The notes below the pieces were generated by a model, which was not told the origin of the DNA, did no database searches, and saw only the letters and a program-made list of their open reading frames with translations. DNA of 52,211 nt from Trichodesmium sp. MAG_R02 (GTDB lineage: Bacteria > Cyanobacteriota > Cyanobacteriia > Cyanobacteriales > Microcoleaceae), in contig JAKQYE010000009.1 of assembly GCA_023356605.1 (NCBI GenBank), positions 1-52,211 of the forward strand, written 5' to 3'. This document shows positions 17,463 to 26,375 of the stretch, piece after piece (position 1 is the first letter of the stretch; every line of letters starts with the position of its first letter). Made by a program: the position numbers and the translations under genes.

Positions 17463-18530
17463 TTAATTTTTCCCTAAACTACCTCGTTTCATTTGCTCTC
17501 TTTCAATAGCTTCAAATAAAGCTTGAAAATTACCTTGACCAAAACCAGGTGTCTGTATTTGTTTACCATTTACCCAAACAACTTTACGCTCAATAAACTC
17601 AAAAAATACTGTTGGTTCGTTAAATATTGGTTGGGTAAAAATTTGTAGTAACATTGCCTCTGGTATCTTTTCTTGCCAGTCTAGCAAAATTTTGCAATCT
17701 TGAACCTTCCGCCAGTCAGTTTCCGATAGATAACTTAATGCTTTTGTTTGTAGACTAGAATAATATGTCGCTGGAACTTGCAAAAAAGGTAAACCAAGCG
17801 ATCGCAACTCTCCCACCACCCCCAAGATATTATCTGTGTGTAAAGCAATATGTTGTATTCCCTCACCATGATTAGCATCCAAAAATTCTTGAACTTGAGA
17901 ATTACTAGAAGTAGGTTCATTAATAGGAAACTTTACCCCTCCCTCTGGGTGTATCATCACCAGACTGCGCAAACCAGACTTATTTGTCTGAATGTCAAAA
18001 TTTTGATGAGGTTTAAAATCTAAGACTCGATGATACCAGTTGAAAGCAGATTCTAAATTATCTTTAGCTACATTTAAAACTACATGATCGATAGCCCCAA
18101 GATCCATAGAAACTTGAGAAGTAGAATTCAAATCTTTTCCATCATTAATTTTTTCAATCAAAGTATGAGTCAAGTCTCCCCATCCTGAAATCTTTGCCCA
18201 CTTCAAACCGTCTAAGTTTTGTTGAATAGGTTGCAAAATTTCTGCTCCGTTAACCACTGCTTTTGCCACAACTGAGTTAATATCTCGAACCCGAAAAGCT
18301 ACATCGGCTACTCCGGGAGGATGTAAACTCAGAAATTTGTTAACTGGACTTGCTGGTGTTATGGCAGAAGATAAGACAAAATATACATTACCCCTATTGA
18401 TAACTTCCTTATGGGTGTGTTGACTAGTTTGAGAAGTAATAGCTTTAAAACCTAATTTTTCTCTAAACCAGTCTCGACATTCCATAGCATTTTCAACATA
18501 AAAATGAATGTGATCGAACTCCATAATCAA
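17463..18530 (-). CDS. hppD: 4-hydroxyphenylpyruvate dioxygenase
   Basis: A 355-aa protein of two VOC-fold halves. The iron ligands expected for the family are present: H149 (AIDHVVLNV), H227 (GIQHIALHT) and E311 (FFEFIERK), and the C-terminal signature GFGQGNFQALFEAIEREQ is canonical. It converts 4-hydroxyphenylpyruvate to homogentisate, the precursor of tocopherol (and of tyrosine degradation). The first half is shorter and has lost metal ligands, as usual. The start may be Met1 or Met3. The gene lies between two related MITEs and downstream of a broken IS, but its sequence looks intact. Confidence 0.93.
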   Translation of the reverse strand: MIMEFDHIHFYVENAMECRDWFREKLGFKAITSQTSQHTHKEVINRGNVYFVLSSAITPASPVNKFLSLHPPGVADVAFRVRDINSVVAKAVVNGAEILQPIQQNLDGLKWAKISGWGDLTHTLIEKINDGKDLNSTSQVSMDLGAIDHVVLNVAKDNLESAFNWYHRVLDFKPHQNFDIQTNKSGLRSLVMIHPEGGVKFPINEPTSSNSQVQEFLDANHGEGIQHIALHTDNILGVVGELRSLGLPFLQVPATYYSSLQTKALSYLSETDWRKVQDCKILLDWQEKIPEAMLLQIFTQPIFNEPTVFFEFIERKVVWVNGKQIQTPGFGQGNFQALFEAIEREQMKRGSLGKN

Positions 18531-18609
18531 CTTTTATTATTTAATCAAAATATTATTTGGAAAAAATACTATTAAAAATAATAGGTAGTAGGTTTTAAGT
18601 AGCATTCAA

Positions 18610-18862
18610 ACCGACATTCCGCAGATCTTCATATATCTTTATGTATATTTACATTTTCAAATATACTTATAGGAAAAAACTTTATTCTAGAACTTAATAT
18701 CAATAAATTTTATCAATAACTAATTTTTTATGAGAAAATTAGCTACAATTCCTTATGATAGTGAAAATTAATGCCCATAGCTATAAGGTTTTCAGGGAAA
18801 TAATTCGGGGCGATAGATAAATAAAACTTATCAATTTAATGTTAAGAAGTGCGGAATGTGGT
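18610..18862. mobile_element. Complete 253-bp MITE with 6-bp target duplication
   Basis: Terminal inverted repeats accgacattccgcagatc and (reversed) accacattccgcacttc are flanked by attcaa on both sides (18604-18609 and 18863-18868). The ends match the DUF4277 IS remnant at 16504, its likely transposase source. It has no coding capacity. The rest of 18869-19029 is AT-rich. Confidence 0.85.
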
Positions 18863-19029
18863 ATTCAAGTAACGCACCTAAAATACTGGAATAATAGGAG
18901 CGGGTTCTAATAAAATATATATCTTAATATTTTGGCAAACAGAGCACCAAAACTGAGAAAGAAGAACAAATAGAGATAAGATTATTTGTCTTAACTTATT
19001 CAAAATAACCATTTAAAAACAGTAAATTA

Positions 19030-19737
19030 TTAGAAAAATAAATGACTATCTGGTTGAATATTGATTTCCATCGGTACCGCTTGGGGTTCTGCATTGAGAG
19101 CAAACATAATTGCATCAGCAGCAGTTTCCGAACTCAGCATTTTGGAGCGATCAACTTTTAGACTAACATTATCCCAAAAAGGAGTATTCACTCCTCCGAA
19201 GTAGAAAAGTGTTACTTTAATACCATAACGCCGCAACTCATCTGCCATACATTTGCTTAGTCCTACCAAACCAAACTTAGAGGCACAATAAACACTTCCC
19301 ATTGCCATTGAATGTTTGCCAAGAATCCCAATAACATTACAAATATGGCCTGATTTTTGTCCTTTCATAATATTGGCAGCAGCTTGACAAGTGTAGAAAC
19401 TACCTTTTAAATTCAGGTCGAGCATAACATCTAGGTCAGCAGGTTCAATTTTGTTCCATTGCTTGAGGATACCTGCTCCTGCTGCATTGACCAAAATATC
19501 TATTTTGCCGAAATACTGGGAAGCTTTTTCCATCAGTATTTCTACTTCCTGTGAGTTGGTAATGTTTGTTGGTACAGTGATAATTTCGGTCGTAGATAGT
19601 TGGGTTGCTAAAGCATCTAATCTATTATTATCTCTAGCGGCCAAAACTAAATTGGCGCCGGAGTTGGCCAGTTTCTGCGCCACTGCTGATCCTATACCTC
19701 CAGTAGCACCGACTATTACTACAACTTTGTTGTTCAT
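19030..19737 (-). CDS. Short-chain dehydrogenase/reductase
   Basis: A 235-aa Rossmann-fold enzyme with the cofactor loop GATGGIG (10-16), NAAG (84-87), and the catalytic Y150-x3-K154 (VYCASK). The usual catalytic serine lies around 138-148 (GILGKHSMAMGS). R35 after the second strand (LAARDNN) suggests NADP preference. The C-terminus (NIQPDSHLFF) is short. The family is broad and the substrate cannot be named. It is monocistronic, and a weak purine stretch precedes the ATG. Confidence 0.85.
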   Translation of the reverse strand: MNNKVVVIVGATGGIGSAVAQKLANSGANLVLAARDNNRLDALATQLSTTEIITVPTNITNSQEVEILMEKASQYFGKIDILVNAAGAGILKQWNKIEPADLDVMLDLNLKGSFYTCQAAANIMKGQKSGHICNVIGILGKHSMAMGSVYCASKFGLVGLSKCMADELRRYGIKVTLFYFGGVNTPFWDNVSLKVDRSKMLSSETAADAIMFALNAEPQAVPMEINIQPDSHLFF

Positions 19738-20306
19738 TTACTTTTTCTTTACTTTTGTTTACATTCTCTTTTATCATATAGCACTTCTGAGAAGGAAAAG
19801 AAATGTTTTATAGCAGACAAAACAAAGGGCGCGGGAATTAATAAATTCTAAAATTTAGTCAGGGATTAGTTTTAAATGTATCACTTCTCTCCTTAGAGAC
19901 CATTTATAAACAAAACCTTAAGCCCTTGTAGTAAACTGACAACCCTAAAAATATCGCCCCTTGTAGAACGAAGTGAACCCAACAAAGCTTGATTTTGGTT
20001 GGGTTACCTTAAGGGGATATTGCTAGGTCCACCAGATCCAACCTACAGTTATGGCACAATTTTAGCTGTGTCAGTCCAGTGGGGTGGGTGAGGCAGACAT
20101 AGAACTGTAATTTTTTGTATAGCAAGAGATTTTCCTTAAGATTTACTGTATAAACCTTTCCTTAGACGGTTAATACCAAGCTCGACTATTATGCATCAGT
20201 TTTTTTATTCCTTTTTAACAGTTCTTCTCTTCCTGCTGCCTACTCCCTAGTTATATTCATCTCTTGATTCAGCAATGGGTGGAAAAAATCTTTTGACTTT
20301 TAATTT
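19738..20306. other. Intergenic with a short inverted repeat
   Basis: Around 19950-20025, cttgtagaacgaagtgaacc and ttgggttaccttaagggg form a weak palindrome also hinted at near 6510-6565 and 33165-33225. No gene is seen. Confidence 0.4.
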
Positions 20307-20537
20307 TTAAATTAAGCTGACAAACCAACGACCTTCTTTAGATTGATACAACTTCAGAGAACTACATAATTCCAAAAACTTAGGAAACTTTTTACTTGCT
20401 TGAAACTTGTTAATAGCTTTTGTAATTGGTTCACCATATAGCCGATGAAACTCACTACTAAGATTAGAAATAGGAATATGACTTCCCGGAGATGTAGCAG
20501 TTAAATTACTCAAAATTTTGACTAATACTTTTTCCAT
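20307..20537 (-). pseudogene. Second LOTUS/OST-HTH-like domain, out of frame with the NYN gene
   Basis: 76 aa (MEKVLVKILSNLTATSPGSH...) with the look of a winged-helix OST-HTH domain (HIPISNLSSEFHRLYGEPI, SKEGRWFVSLI). Its frame continues upstream without a stop to the ten-A run at 20613-20622. Adding one A there would fuse it to the 372-aa NYN frame. It is therefore the C-terminal part of that gene rather than a separate one. Confidence 0.7.
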
Positions 20538-20596
20538 ATCTTCCTGGGAAATAATTTCAGAAGCATTTGTAATATCAGTATATGTTTCAACTTTAT

Positions 20597-21715
20597 TCAG
20601 CAGTGGATTAGGTTTTTTTTTTCTGGTTGAAACATATTAAAAATGCTGACATAAGTTTGAGATTTTTCCGATGGTTTATGAAGTGCAAAATAAACCGGAT
20701 AATTGATAAATATATGATTTGACTTTTGACTAGGAAAGTGAGTTTCAACTACATCCTTAAGATTTAAATCATAAGTTTCTTTATACAAAGCAGAAATTCT
20801 TGAAAATTTAACCCATTGCTTTCCAATTTTGGCTGTTTCTGCTCGAATTAATTCCTGTAACTGAAGAATAAATTTATTAATACTAGGAATGTCTGGAACC
20901 GACAAAGCATATATTTTTGATTCCCCAGTTTTACTATTTAAAACTGTAATTTGATTTTTATATTTCTGTACCTGATAGACAGTTAACCCATGAGATTTTA
21001 GAGTAGTACCCAGATTAGTTAATCCTCGGTCAGAAGAACAAACTAAAACTTCCTTAGCCTTGGGATAATTGAGAAAAATAGAAGCACCTACCGTTGCCAT
21101 TTTTAAGTCAGCACTATCTTTTCCAGGAGGAACGTGAATTAATTGATAACCACGTTTATGAAATTCTTCATCCTTTTTCCCCATACTGCGCCAATTGGCA
21201 AAAGCAACTTTAATTTGAATTGGGTAATTGCAGATATCTACAAGAATTTTTTCAGTTTCAGGATTAAGTGGCAAATTTTCTACATCTAACAGTAAAATAG
21301 CAATTCCTGACTCTACTAATTTAGTTCCATTTATGGATAAATCAGATTCCTGATAATTAGTAATTTTATCTGATGAAACTATGGTTATTTCAGGATAAAT
21401 ATGTTTTTCTATATCAGAAATTAAAATATCATATTGAGTAGAATTAATAAACTCTGGAGTTAGAATGATTTGGAGATAATTTTTGACTTTCAGCTTCAAA
21501 GTATCCTGGTTTTCAGCATTAGAAAGCCCTTTTGTCAACTTATTAGTTAAAATAGATTGATACTTGGGAGTATGCCAAGGAATATTCCTGTACTTCGAGG
21601 TGATCCATTCTGGATGTTGCTTTTGAATGGAAATAATAGTTTGGTAAATACAGTGGCTGATAGTGTTAATAGTAGTAGAATCATTACTCACTAGCAAACC
21701 AGAATTATCTGACAT
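20597..21715 (-). CDS. NYN-domain (PIN-like) RNase with LOTUS domain, C-terminus frameshifted
   Basis: 372 aa. After a helical N-terminus (1-130), the NYN domain spans about 135-265, with acidic catalytic positions in LLLDVENL, GKDSADLKM and CSSDRGLTNLG. NYN domains are PIN-like, metal-dependent RNases. A first LOTUS/OST-HTH domain follows (about 285-355, RISALYKETYDLNLKDVV), which in other proteins binds RNA. The frame ends artificially at FQPEKKNLIHC just after ten A's, and a second LOTUS domain continues in the shifted frame. It may make two products by slippage, or be a recent indel. Confidence 0.75.
   Translation of the reverse strand: MSDNSGLLVSNDSTTINTISHCIYQTIISIQKQHPEWITSKYRNIPWHTPKYQSILTNKLTKGLSNAENQDTLKLKVKNYLQIILTPEFINSTQYDILISDIEKHIYPEITIVSSDKITNYQESDLSINGTKLVESGIAILLLDVENLPLNPETEKILVDICNYPIQIKVAFANWRSMGKKDEEFHKRGYQLIHVPPGKDSADLKMATVGASIFLNYPKAKEVLVCSSDRGLTNLGTTLKSHGLTVYQVQKYKNQITVLNSKTGESKIYALSVPDIPSINKFILQLQELIRAETAKIGKQWVKFSRISALYKETYDLNLKDVVETHFPSQKSNHIFINYPVYFALHKPSEKSQTYVSIFNMFQPEKKNLIHC
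20613..20622 (-). promoter_or_regulatory. Ten-A homopolymer, candidate slippage site
   Basis: The coding strand reads CCAG-A10-CCTAATCC. One extra A gives EKKKPNPLLNKVETYT and opens the second LOTUS frame. Nine A's give an immediate TAA. Confidence 0.45.
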
Positions 21716-21832
21716 GGTCTATTGCCTAATTATGTGGTTTTGGATCAGTCATTTTAATAACTATACATCCTAATAATACAAGATAAAGATGACATTGGAC
21801 TATTTTTCAAGATTTTATTGGCCCCTGATTAT

Positions 21833-23071
21833 CTAGTTATGAGGTGAAACTTTCATACTTTGACCCGCTAACCATCCAGTTGTCCATGCACTTTGAAAAT
21901 TAAAACCACCTGTAATTCCATCAATATCCAAAATTTCTCCTGCAAAATACAACCCTTGACAAGAACGACTTTCCATAGTTTTAAAATTAACTTCTTTTAA
22001 ATTTACCCCACCACAAGTAACAAATTCTTCCTTAAAAACTCCTTTTCCTCGAATTTCATATTTACCTTGAGTTAATTCTAAAATTAACTTATTAATAGCT
22101 TTATTTGATAACTCTACCCAACGTTTTTGAGGGTCAATATCTGCAGCAATAACTAAACGTTCCCATAAACGACGGGGTAGAGAAAACGGACAACTATTAA
22201 GAATCCCCTTTTTCTTCAAACTTTTAAATTCTAATAACTTAGTTCGTATCTCCTCTGGATTAATATCTGATAACCAGTTAATTAATAAATGAGATTGATA
22301 ATTATTTTCATAGAGAAATCTAGCACCCCAAGCAGATAACTTTAAAGTTGCTGGTCCACTTAAACCCCAATGAGTTAGCAAGACAGGGCCAGTTTGTTTT
22401 AAATTGGCTTTTGGAAGTTGCAAGCAAACATTTTCAACGGAAATACCTGCTAAATCTTTGAGGCGCGGGTCAGAGATATTGAAAGTAAATAAAGAAGGGA
22501 CAGGAGAAATTACTTGATGGCCTAATCCTTCTGCTAAACGATGGCCCATAGGACTATTGCCAGTTGCTAAGAGCAAGCGATCGCACTCCAGAAATTCTCC
22601 CGATCTTAACTTAACTTGAAATAAATTCCCACCTTCCTGTTTTGTCTTGCATTTGACTGAAACTACTGTTGCACCTGTACGAATATTTACACCCTTAGAT
22701 AAAGCAGTCTTAGTTAAACATTCAACTATTGTGGCAGAATCATCGGTAGTGGGAAACATCCGTCCATCTGCTTCGGTTTTTAACTGTACACCTCTAGCAG
22801 CAAACCATTCCACAATGTCGCGAGACTGAAATCTAGTAAATGCCCCCCGAAGTGCTTTGCTGCCTCGAGGGTAGTTTTGGATCAATATTGCTGGGTCAAA
22901 ACAAGCGTGGGTGACATTACAGCGTCCACCACCAGATATGCGGACTTTTGCTAAAGGTTGTTGCCCTGCTTCTAAAATATTGACATGGTTGTGGGGGGCT
23001 GCTACCAAAGCTCCAAAAAAACCCGCTGCTCCTCCACCAACAACTATAATTTTCAGAGGTGGGAAAGACAT
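21833..23071 (-). CDS. NAD(P)/FAD-dependent oxidoreductase (HI0933/YhiN family)
   Basis: A 412-aa flavoprotein with the N-terminal FAD loop IVVGGGAAGFFGAL, the family block RISGGGRCNVTHACFDP, a middle domain and the C-terminal FAD motif LYFAGEILDIDGITGGFNFQSAW. This matches the HI0933-like/BaiN family of unknown physiological role. It starts 17 bp after the rubredoxin stop, so the two probably form an operon. A rubredoxin could pass electrons to or from the flavin, but this pairing is inference. Confidence 0.9.
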   Translation of the reverse strand: MSFPPLKIIVVGGGAAGFFGALVAAPHNHVNILEAGQQPLAKVRISGGGRCNVTHACFDPAILIQNYPRGSKALRGAFTRFQSRDIVEWFAARGVQLKTEADGRMFPTTDDSATIVECLTKTALSKGVNIRTGATVVSVKCKTKQEGGNLFQVKLRSGEFLECDRLLLATGNSPMGHRLAEGLGHQVISPVPSLFTFNISDPRLKDLAGISVENVCLQLPKANLKQTGPVLLTHWGLSGPATLKLSAWGARFLYENNYQSHLLINWLSDINPEEIRTKLLEFKSLKKKGILNSCPFSLPRRLWERLVIAADIDPQKRWVELSNKAINKLILELTQGKYEIRGKGVFKEEFVTCGGVNLKEVNFKTMESRSCQGLYFAGEILDIDGITGGFNFQSAWTTGWLAGQSMKVSPHN

Positions 23072-23088
23072 TTTATATGTATTAGTTA

Positions 23089-23250
23089 CTATTCAACTGG
23101 TTCAAAATATTCTTTATCTACTCCACAAACTGGACAAGCCCAATCATCGGAGATATCTTCAAAGGGAGTGTTTTTGGCTATATCGCTATCTGGGTCTCCT
23201 TCTTCGGGATCATATATATATCCACAAACATTACAAACATACTTTTTCAT
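23089..23250 (-). CDS. rub: Rubredoxin
   Basis: A 53-aa protein with the four-cysteine iron site: C6-x2-C9 ([12 protein letters not shown]) and C39-x2-C42 (DWACPVCGV), plus the usual acidic middle (EEGDPDSD). It is the full length of a soluble one-iron rubredoxin and lacks the membrane anchor of the photosystem-assembly form RubA, so that role is less likely. Its Shine-Dalgarno is weak (GAGAGAAG). It is the first gene of a likely two-gene operon with the flavoprotein. Confidence 0.93.
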   Translation of the reverse strand: MKKYVCNVCGYIYDPEEGDPDSDIAKNTPFEDISDDWACPVCGVDKEYFEPVE

Positions 23251-23500
23251 CTGAATTTGCTTCTCTCTAGATAGTTTATCTGGATTTTACAAGTTTGCGG
23301 TCTAGAGGTTCTACTATCAAATTACAAAGTTTTGTTAAATTTTTCCAAGTTAGCTAGGGCTAGCTTATTAACTCTTAAAAAATTAATAGATTATGAAAAT
23401 ATACACCACTCGTGGGGGTTAACCGCCATTAACCCCGTTAGATATATTGGTTCTAAGTAAGTCTTGACCAATTCATTTTAAAGATATCACAAATAGTTGA

Positions 23501-23593
23501 TATAGTTATTTTAAATAAAAATAAAACACTTTTTCTAATTAAATTTAGTTATAGCAAGAAATATTTGTCTCAACCTAAATTAAAATAACTATA
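23501..23593. repeat. Family-3 element
   Basis: It starts tatagttattttaaataa and ends ttaaaataactata, containing gttatagcaagaaatatttg. Confidence 0.75.
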
Positions 23594-23765
23594 ACTTTAA
23601 ATGTCAAATAATTTCCTAAAATTACTGATGGCGTCAAAGTTTTGAGCTGGTAAAGTCTTAATCCATGACTTCTGTGAAACGGTATTAGCATTTTGGGCAG
23701 ATAAGGGTATAACAACCCAGGAACAATTCTTACCTCTAGATAATTTCCACTTCTTCAAACTCCTT

Positions 23766-23856
23766 CAGGACTTACGCAAATCAACCTTTAAAACGCTATA
23801 TGTAGGGGCCAATGGCATTCGCTTTCACTAGATGTAGTGCCTGTGCGTAAGTCCTG
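23766..23856. repeat. Family-1 element with 5-bp target duplication
   Basis: caggacttacgcaaatc to gcgtaagtcctg, flanked by tcctt (23761-23765 and 23857-23861). Its reverse complement is the uninterrupted relative of the element at 33355-33549. The remainder of 23251-24163 holds no recognised gene. Confidence 0.9.
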
Positions 23857-24163
23857 TCCTTATTATTCCCTACTCCCTAAAAAGACTTTTTCAATAAACT
23901 ATAGTTATAAATATACAACACTTCCCATTGCCCATAATGTAGACATTTAGGGAGCAAGATGTAGGGGTACTACTAGGGCCTCAAGCCTTAAATCTTGTCT
24001 TAGGATTTTGGCAAAAACCATACATAGCTTAGATTTTGCCATTTTCCTATTACCCTATTTTAAGCTTGCTGCGTTACTATAATAGTTTTACTATTGACCC
24101 CTTATACATTATTTTCTAATCTGATGCTGTATGTATTTAATTTCAATTAAGGAAAATTGCTAA

Positions 24164-24193
24164 TTGTTATCTGAATCTAGCTTCGACTATAAT
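24164..24193 (+). promoter_or_regulatory. Sigma-70-type promoter candidate for the RTX-CAP gene
   Basis: TTGTTA (24164-24169), an 18-base spacer and TATAAT (24188-24193), 41 bp before the ATG. This is by inspection only. Confidence 0.4.
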
Positions 24194-24233
24194 TTAATTA
24201 TAAGTTAAATAAATTTTTTAGAGCAGGTAACAA

Positions 24234-25343
24234 ATGGAAAACGAACTCACTCCTAATGGAAATAACTTACTCGCCACTGATAATGCTGAGACGATAATTT
24301 TATCCCCTGGAAAATTAGCTGATTTTCCTGATGGGTTAGCTGCTCTTGGTGGCAACGATACGCTTAGAGGTTCTTCAGATCCAGAAGTAATCATGGGAAA
24401 CCGGGGCGATGATAGTCTCAATGCCGGGGGCGGTAATGATACTTTGATGGGTGGAAAAGACAATGATACAGTAGAAGGTGGTAACGGTGATGACCTAGTT
24501 CGTGGCGATCGCGCAGATGATGTTGTCAAAGGAGGAAATGGTGCTGACAGGTTATTTGGAGGCAAGAATAATGACAGCCTATTTGGAGGTAGCGGTAATG
24601 ATGCTTTGTCTGGCGATCGAGATAATGACACTCTAACTGGGGGTTTGGGGGAAGATACTCTAACTGGGGGTGAGGGCCGGGATGTCTTTGTTCTAGAAAG
24701 GAATGGGAGTATTGATGAAATAGCTGATTTTGAAAACGGCATTGATTTAATTAAACTACCTGAGGGTTTAAGTTTTGATGACATTAGTTTAAAAGATAGT
24801 AGTGATAGTCAACAAAATACTCTGATTATTGATAATCTAACTGGAGAAGCGATCGCCAAAGTCAATAATCTATTGGCAAGTAGTTTCAGTAGAGAGAATT
24901 TCTTATTTGAGGTTAGTGACAATACCCAAACAGATAATCAAGATTTTATTGATAGGGTCATAGGACTTACTAACCAAGAGCGTAGTCAGTTGAGTTTATC
25001 TCCTCTGACAGCAGACCCACTGTTAACTCAAGCAGCACAAACTCACACCGAGAATATGGCAGTGCAAGACTTTTTAGAACATACCGGATTAGATGGTTCT
25101 TCGGCTGGCGATCGCATTGAAGCTACAGGATATGACTTTTCAGCATGGGCAGAAAACATTGCGGGAGGACATCAGACACCAGAAGCAGTAGTAGAAGGAT
25201 GGATGAATAGCGAAGGACATCGTGCTAACATTGTCAATCCAAATTTGCAACAAATTGGTGTTGGTTACTATTTTTTGGAAGAGGACACTGGTAGCTCTAA
25301 TTTCAATTATTATTGGACACAGGTTTTTGCCACGCCTTTGTAG
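24234..25343 (+). CDS. RTX repeat protein with CAP (SCP/PR-1) domain
   Basis: 369 aa. The N-terminal half carries glycine/aspartate nonapeptides (about 38-155, e.g. GGNDTLMGGKDNDTVEGG), the calcium-binding RTX beta-roll of type I secreted proteins. After a linker, residues about 240-369 form a CAP domain: LTNQERSQLSLSPL, AQTHTENMA, FLEHTGLDG, AWAENIAGG, GWMNSEGHRANIVNP, with conserved His and Glu positions. There is no N-terminal signal peptide, consistent with an RTX-type export route. It is likely extracellular and of unknown target. RTX modules are usually C-terminal, so this order is less common. The Shine-Dalgarno (GAGCAGG) is near. Confidence 0.9.
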   Translation: MENELTPNGNNLLATDNAETIILSPGKLADFPDGLAALGGNDTLRGSSDPEVIMGNRGDDSLNAGGGNDTLMGGKDNDTVEGGNGDDLVRGDRADDVVKGGNGADRLFGGKNNDSLFGGSGNDALSGDRDNDTLTGGLGEDTLTGGEGRDVFVLERNGSIDEIADFENGIDLIKLPEGLSFDDISLKDSSDSQQNTLIIDNLTGEAIAKVNNLLASSFSRENFLFEVSDNTQTDNQDFIDRVIGLTNQERSQLSLSPLTADPLLTQAAQTHTENMAVQDFLEHTGLDGSSAGDRIEATGYDFSAWAENIAGGHQTPEAVVEGWMNSEGHRANIVNPNLQQIGVGYYFLEEDTGSSNFNYYWTQVFATPL

Positions 25344-25460
25344 AAAGTTTCATCTAACGCCTAAAATTAGGATTTATACTGCCATTAGGACTTACACAAG
25401 GAAACCGGTTTTCTAGTATAAACAGGGCTTGCTGATTAATTATAAAAGCATTGACATATA

Positions 25461-25554
25461 CAGGACTTACCCATGCAGATGAAAATCTACACCATCTGTA
25501 GGGGTTAACAGCCGTTAACCCCTACTATATATAGGGCTTGGTGCGTAAGTCCTG
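25461..25554. repeat. Family-1 element with 5-bp target duplication
   Basis: caggacttacccatgcag to gcgtaagtcctg, flanked by atata (25456-25460 and 25555-25559). A degenerate relative of the family end (ggacttacacaagg) occurs at 25388. Confidence 0.9.
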
Positions 25555-25594
25555 ATATAATTTGATTTGAAATCAAAAAAATCGATTTTTATAT

Positions 25595-26302
25595 ATGGTA
25601 TTAGCACCTTTACTTCCAATTTTACATCCAATATTAAAGTCAACTTTTCCTAATTGTTTATGGCAAGGAAACACACAAAACCCAGAAATTGCTCTTACCT
25701 TTGATGATGGGCCTCATCCAGAATATACACCTAAATTATTAGAAGTTCTAGATAAATATCAAATTAAAGCTAACTTTTTTTTATTAGGTATATGTGTAGA
25801 TCGTTATCCAGAAATAACTAAAGCAATATATCAAAAGGGTCATTGGATTTCTTTGCATGGCTACGAACATATATCATTTCCTAAACTCACTCCTATTCAA
25901 CTTAAATATAGTTTAGAAAAAACACAACTTTCTATTTATAAAGCTTGTGGATTAGCAACAAATTTAATTCCTGATGTGCGTCCTCCTAATGGCATAGTTT
26001 TATCTCAAACTATCAAATTGCTAAAAGAATGGGGATATCGAACTGTTATGTGGACTGTAGTACCTGTAGATTGGGTAAGGCCAGGAATTTCAGTAGTTGT
26101 TAATCGAGTAGTTCAGCAAACCTCTAATGGCTCAATTATTGTCTTGCATGATGGATGTTATGGCGGTCAAGATGTGGTCAAGAGTGTTGCAGAAATAATT
26201 ATAATTTTACGAGAAAAAAACTATAAGTTTATTACTATAGATGAAATGTGGTTAAGAAAAGTAAAGTATCAACAGAACTTACGCAAAGAAACCAGGTTTT
26301 GA
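25595..26302 (+). CDS. Polysaccharide deacetylase (NodB-fold)
   Basis: A 235-aa protein with the NodB motif 1 TFDDGPHPEYTP (D37, D38) and motif 2 HGYEHIS (H88, H92), giving the Asp-His-His metal site, then RPPNG (motif 3) and a C-terminal LHDG motif (motif 5). It removes acetyl groups from cell-wall or exopolysaccharide N-acetylglucosamine. The N-terminus is hydrophobic but not a clear signal. The last nine codons (QNLRKETRF) and the TGA lie inside a family-1 element at 26273. Without the element the reading would continue KYQKDTIISKHK, so the insertion replaced the original tail without shortening the protein. Confidence 0.9.
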   Translation: MVLAPLLPILHPILKSTFPNCLWQGNTQNPEIALTFDDGPHPEYTPKLLEVLDKYQIKANFFLLGICVDRYPEITKAIYQKGHWISLHGYEHISFPKLTPIQLKYSLEKTQLSIYKACGLATNLIPDVRPPNGIVLSQTIKLLKEWGYRTVMWTVVPVDWVRPGISVVVNRVVQQTSNGSIIVLHDGCYGGQDVVKSVAEIIIILREKNYKFITIDEMWLRKVKYQQNLRKETRF

Positions 26303-26375
26303 CAGTAAATCATTGTTTTTAACACATAAATATCTACGAGAAACCTTGTTTCTCCGTTTGCCTGCGTAAGTCCTG
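26273..26375. repeat. Family-1 element that supplies the deacetylase stop codon
   Basis: cagaacttacgcaaag to gcgtaagtcctg, with gtatcaa before (26266-26272) and after (26376-26382). The direct repeat is seven bases here. Confidence 0.85.

Noticed and set aside
22911-23270. Plus-strand ORFs over the rubredoxin
   Set aside because: They are antisense to the clear rubredoxin and flavoprotein starts.
24218-24784. Minus-strand 188-aa Ser/Pro-rich ORF
   Set aside because: It is the antisense shadow of the RTX repeats.
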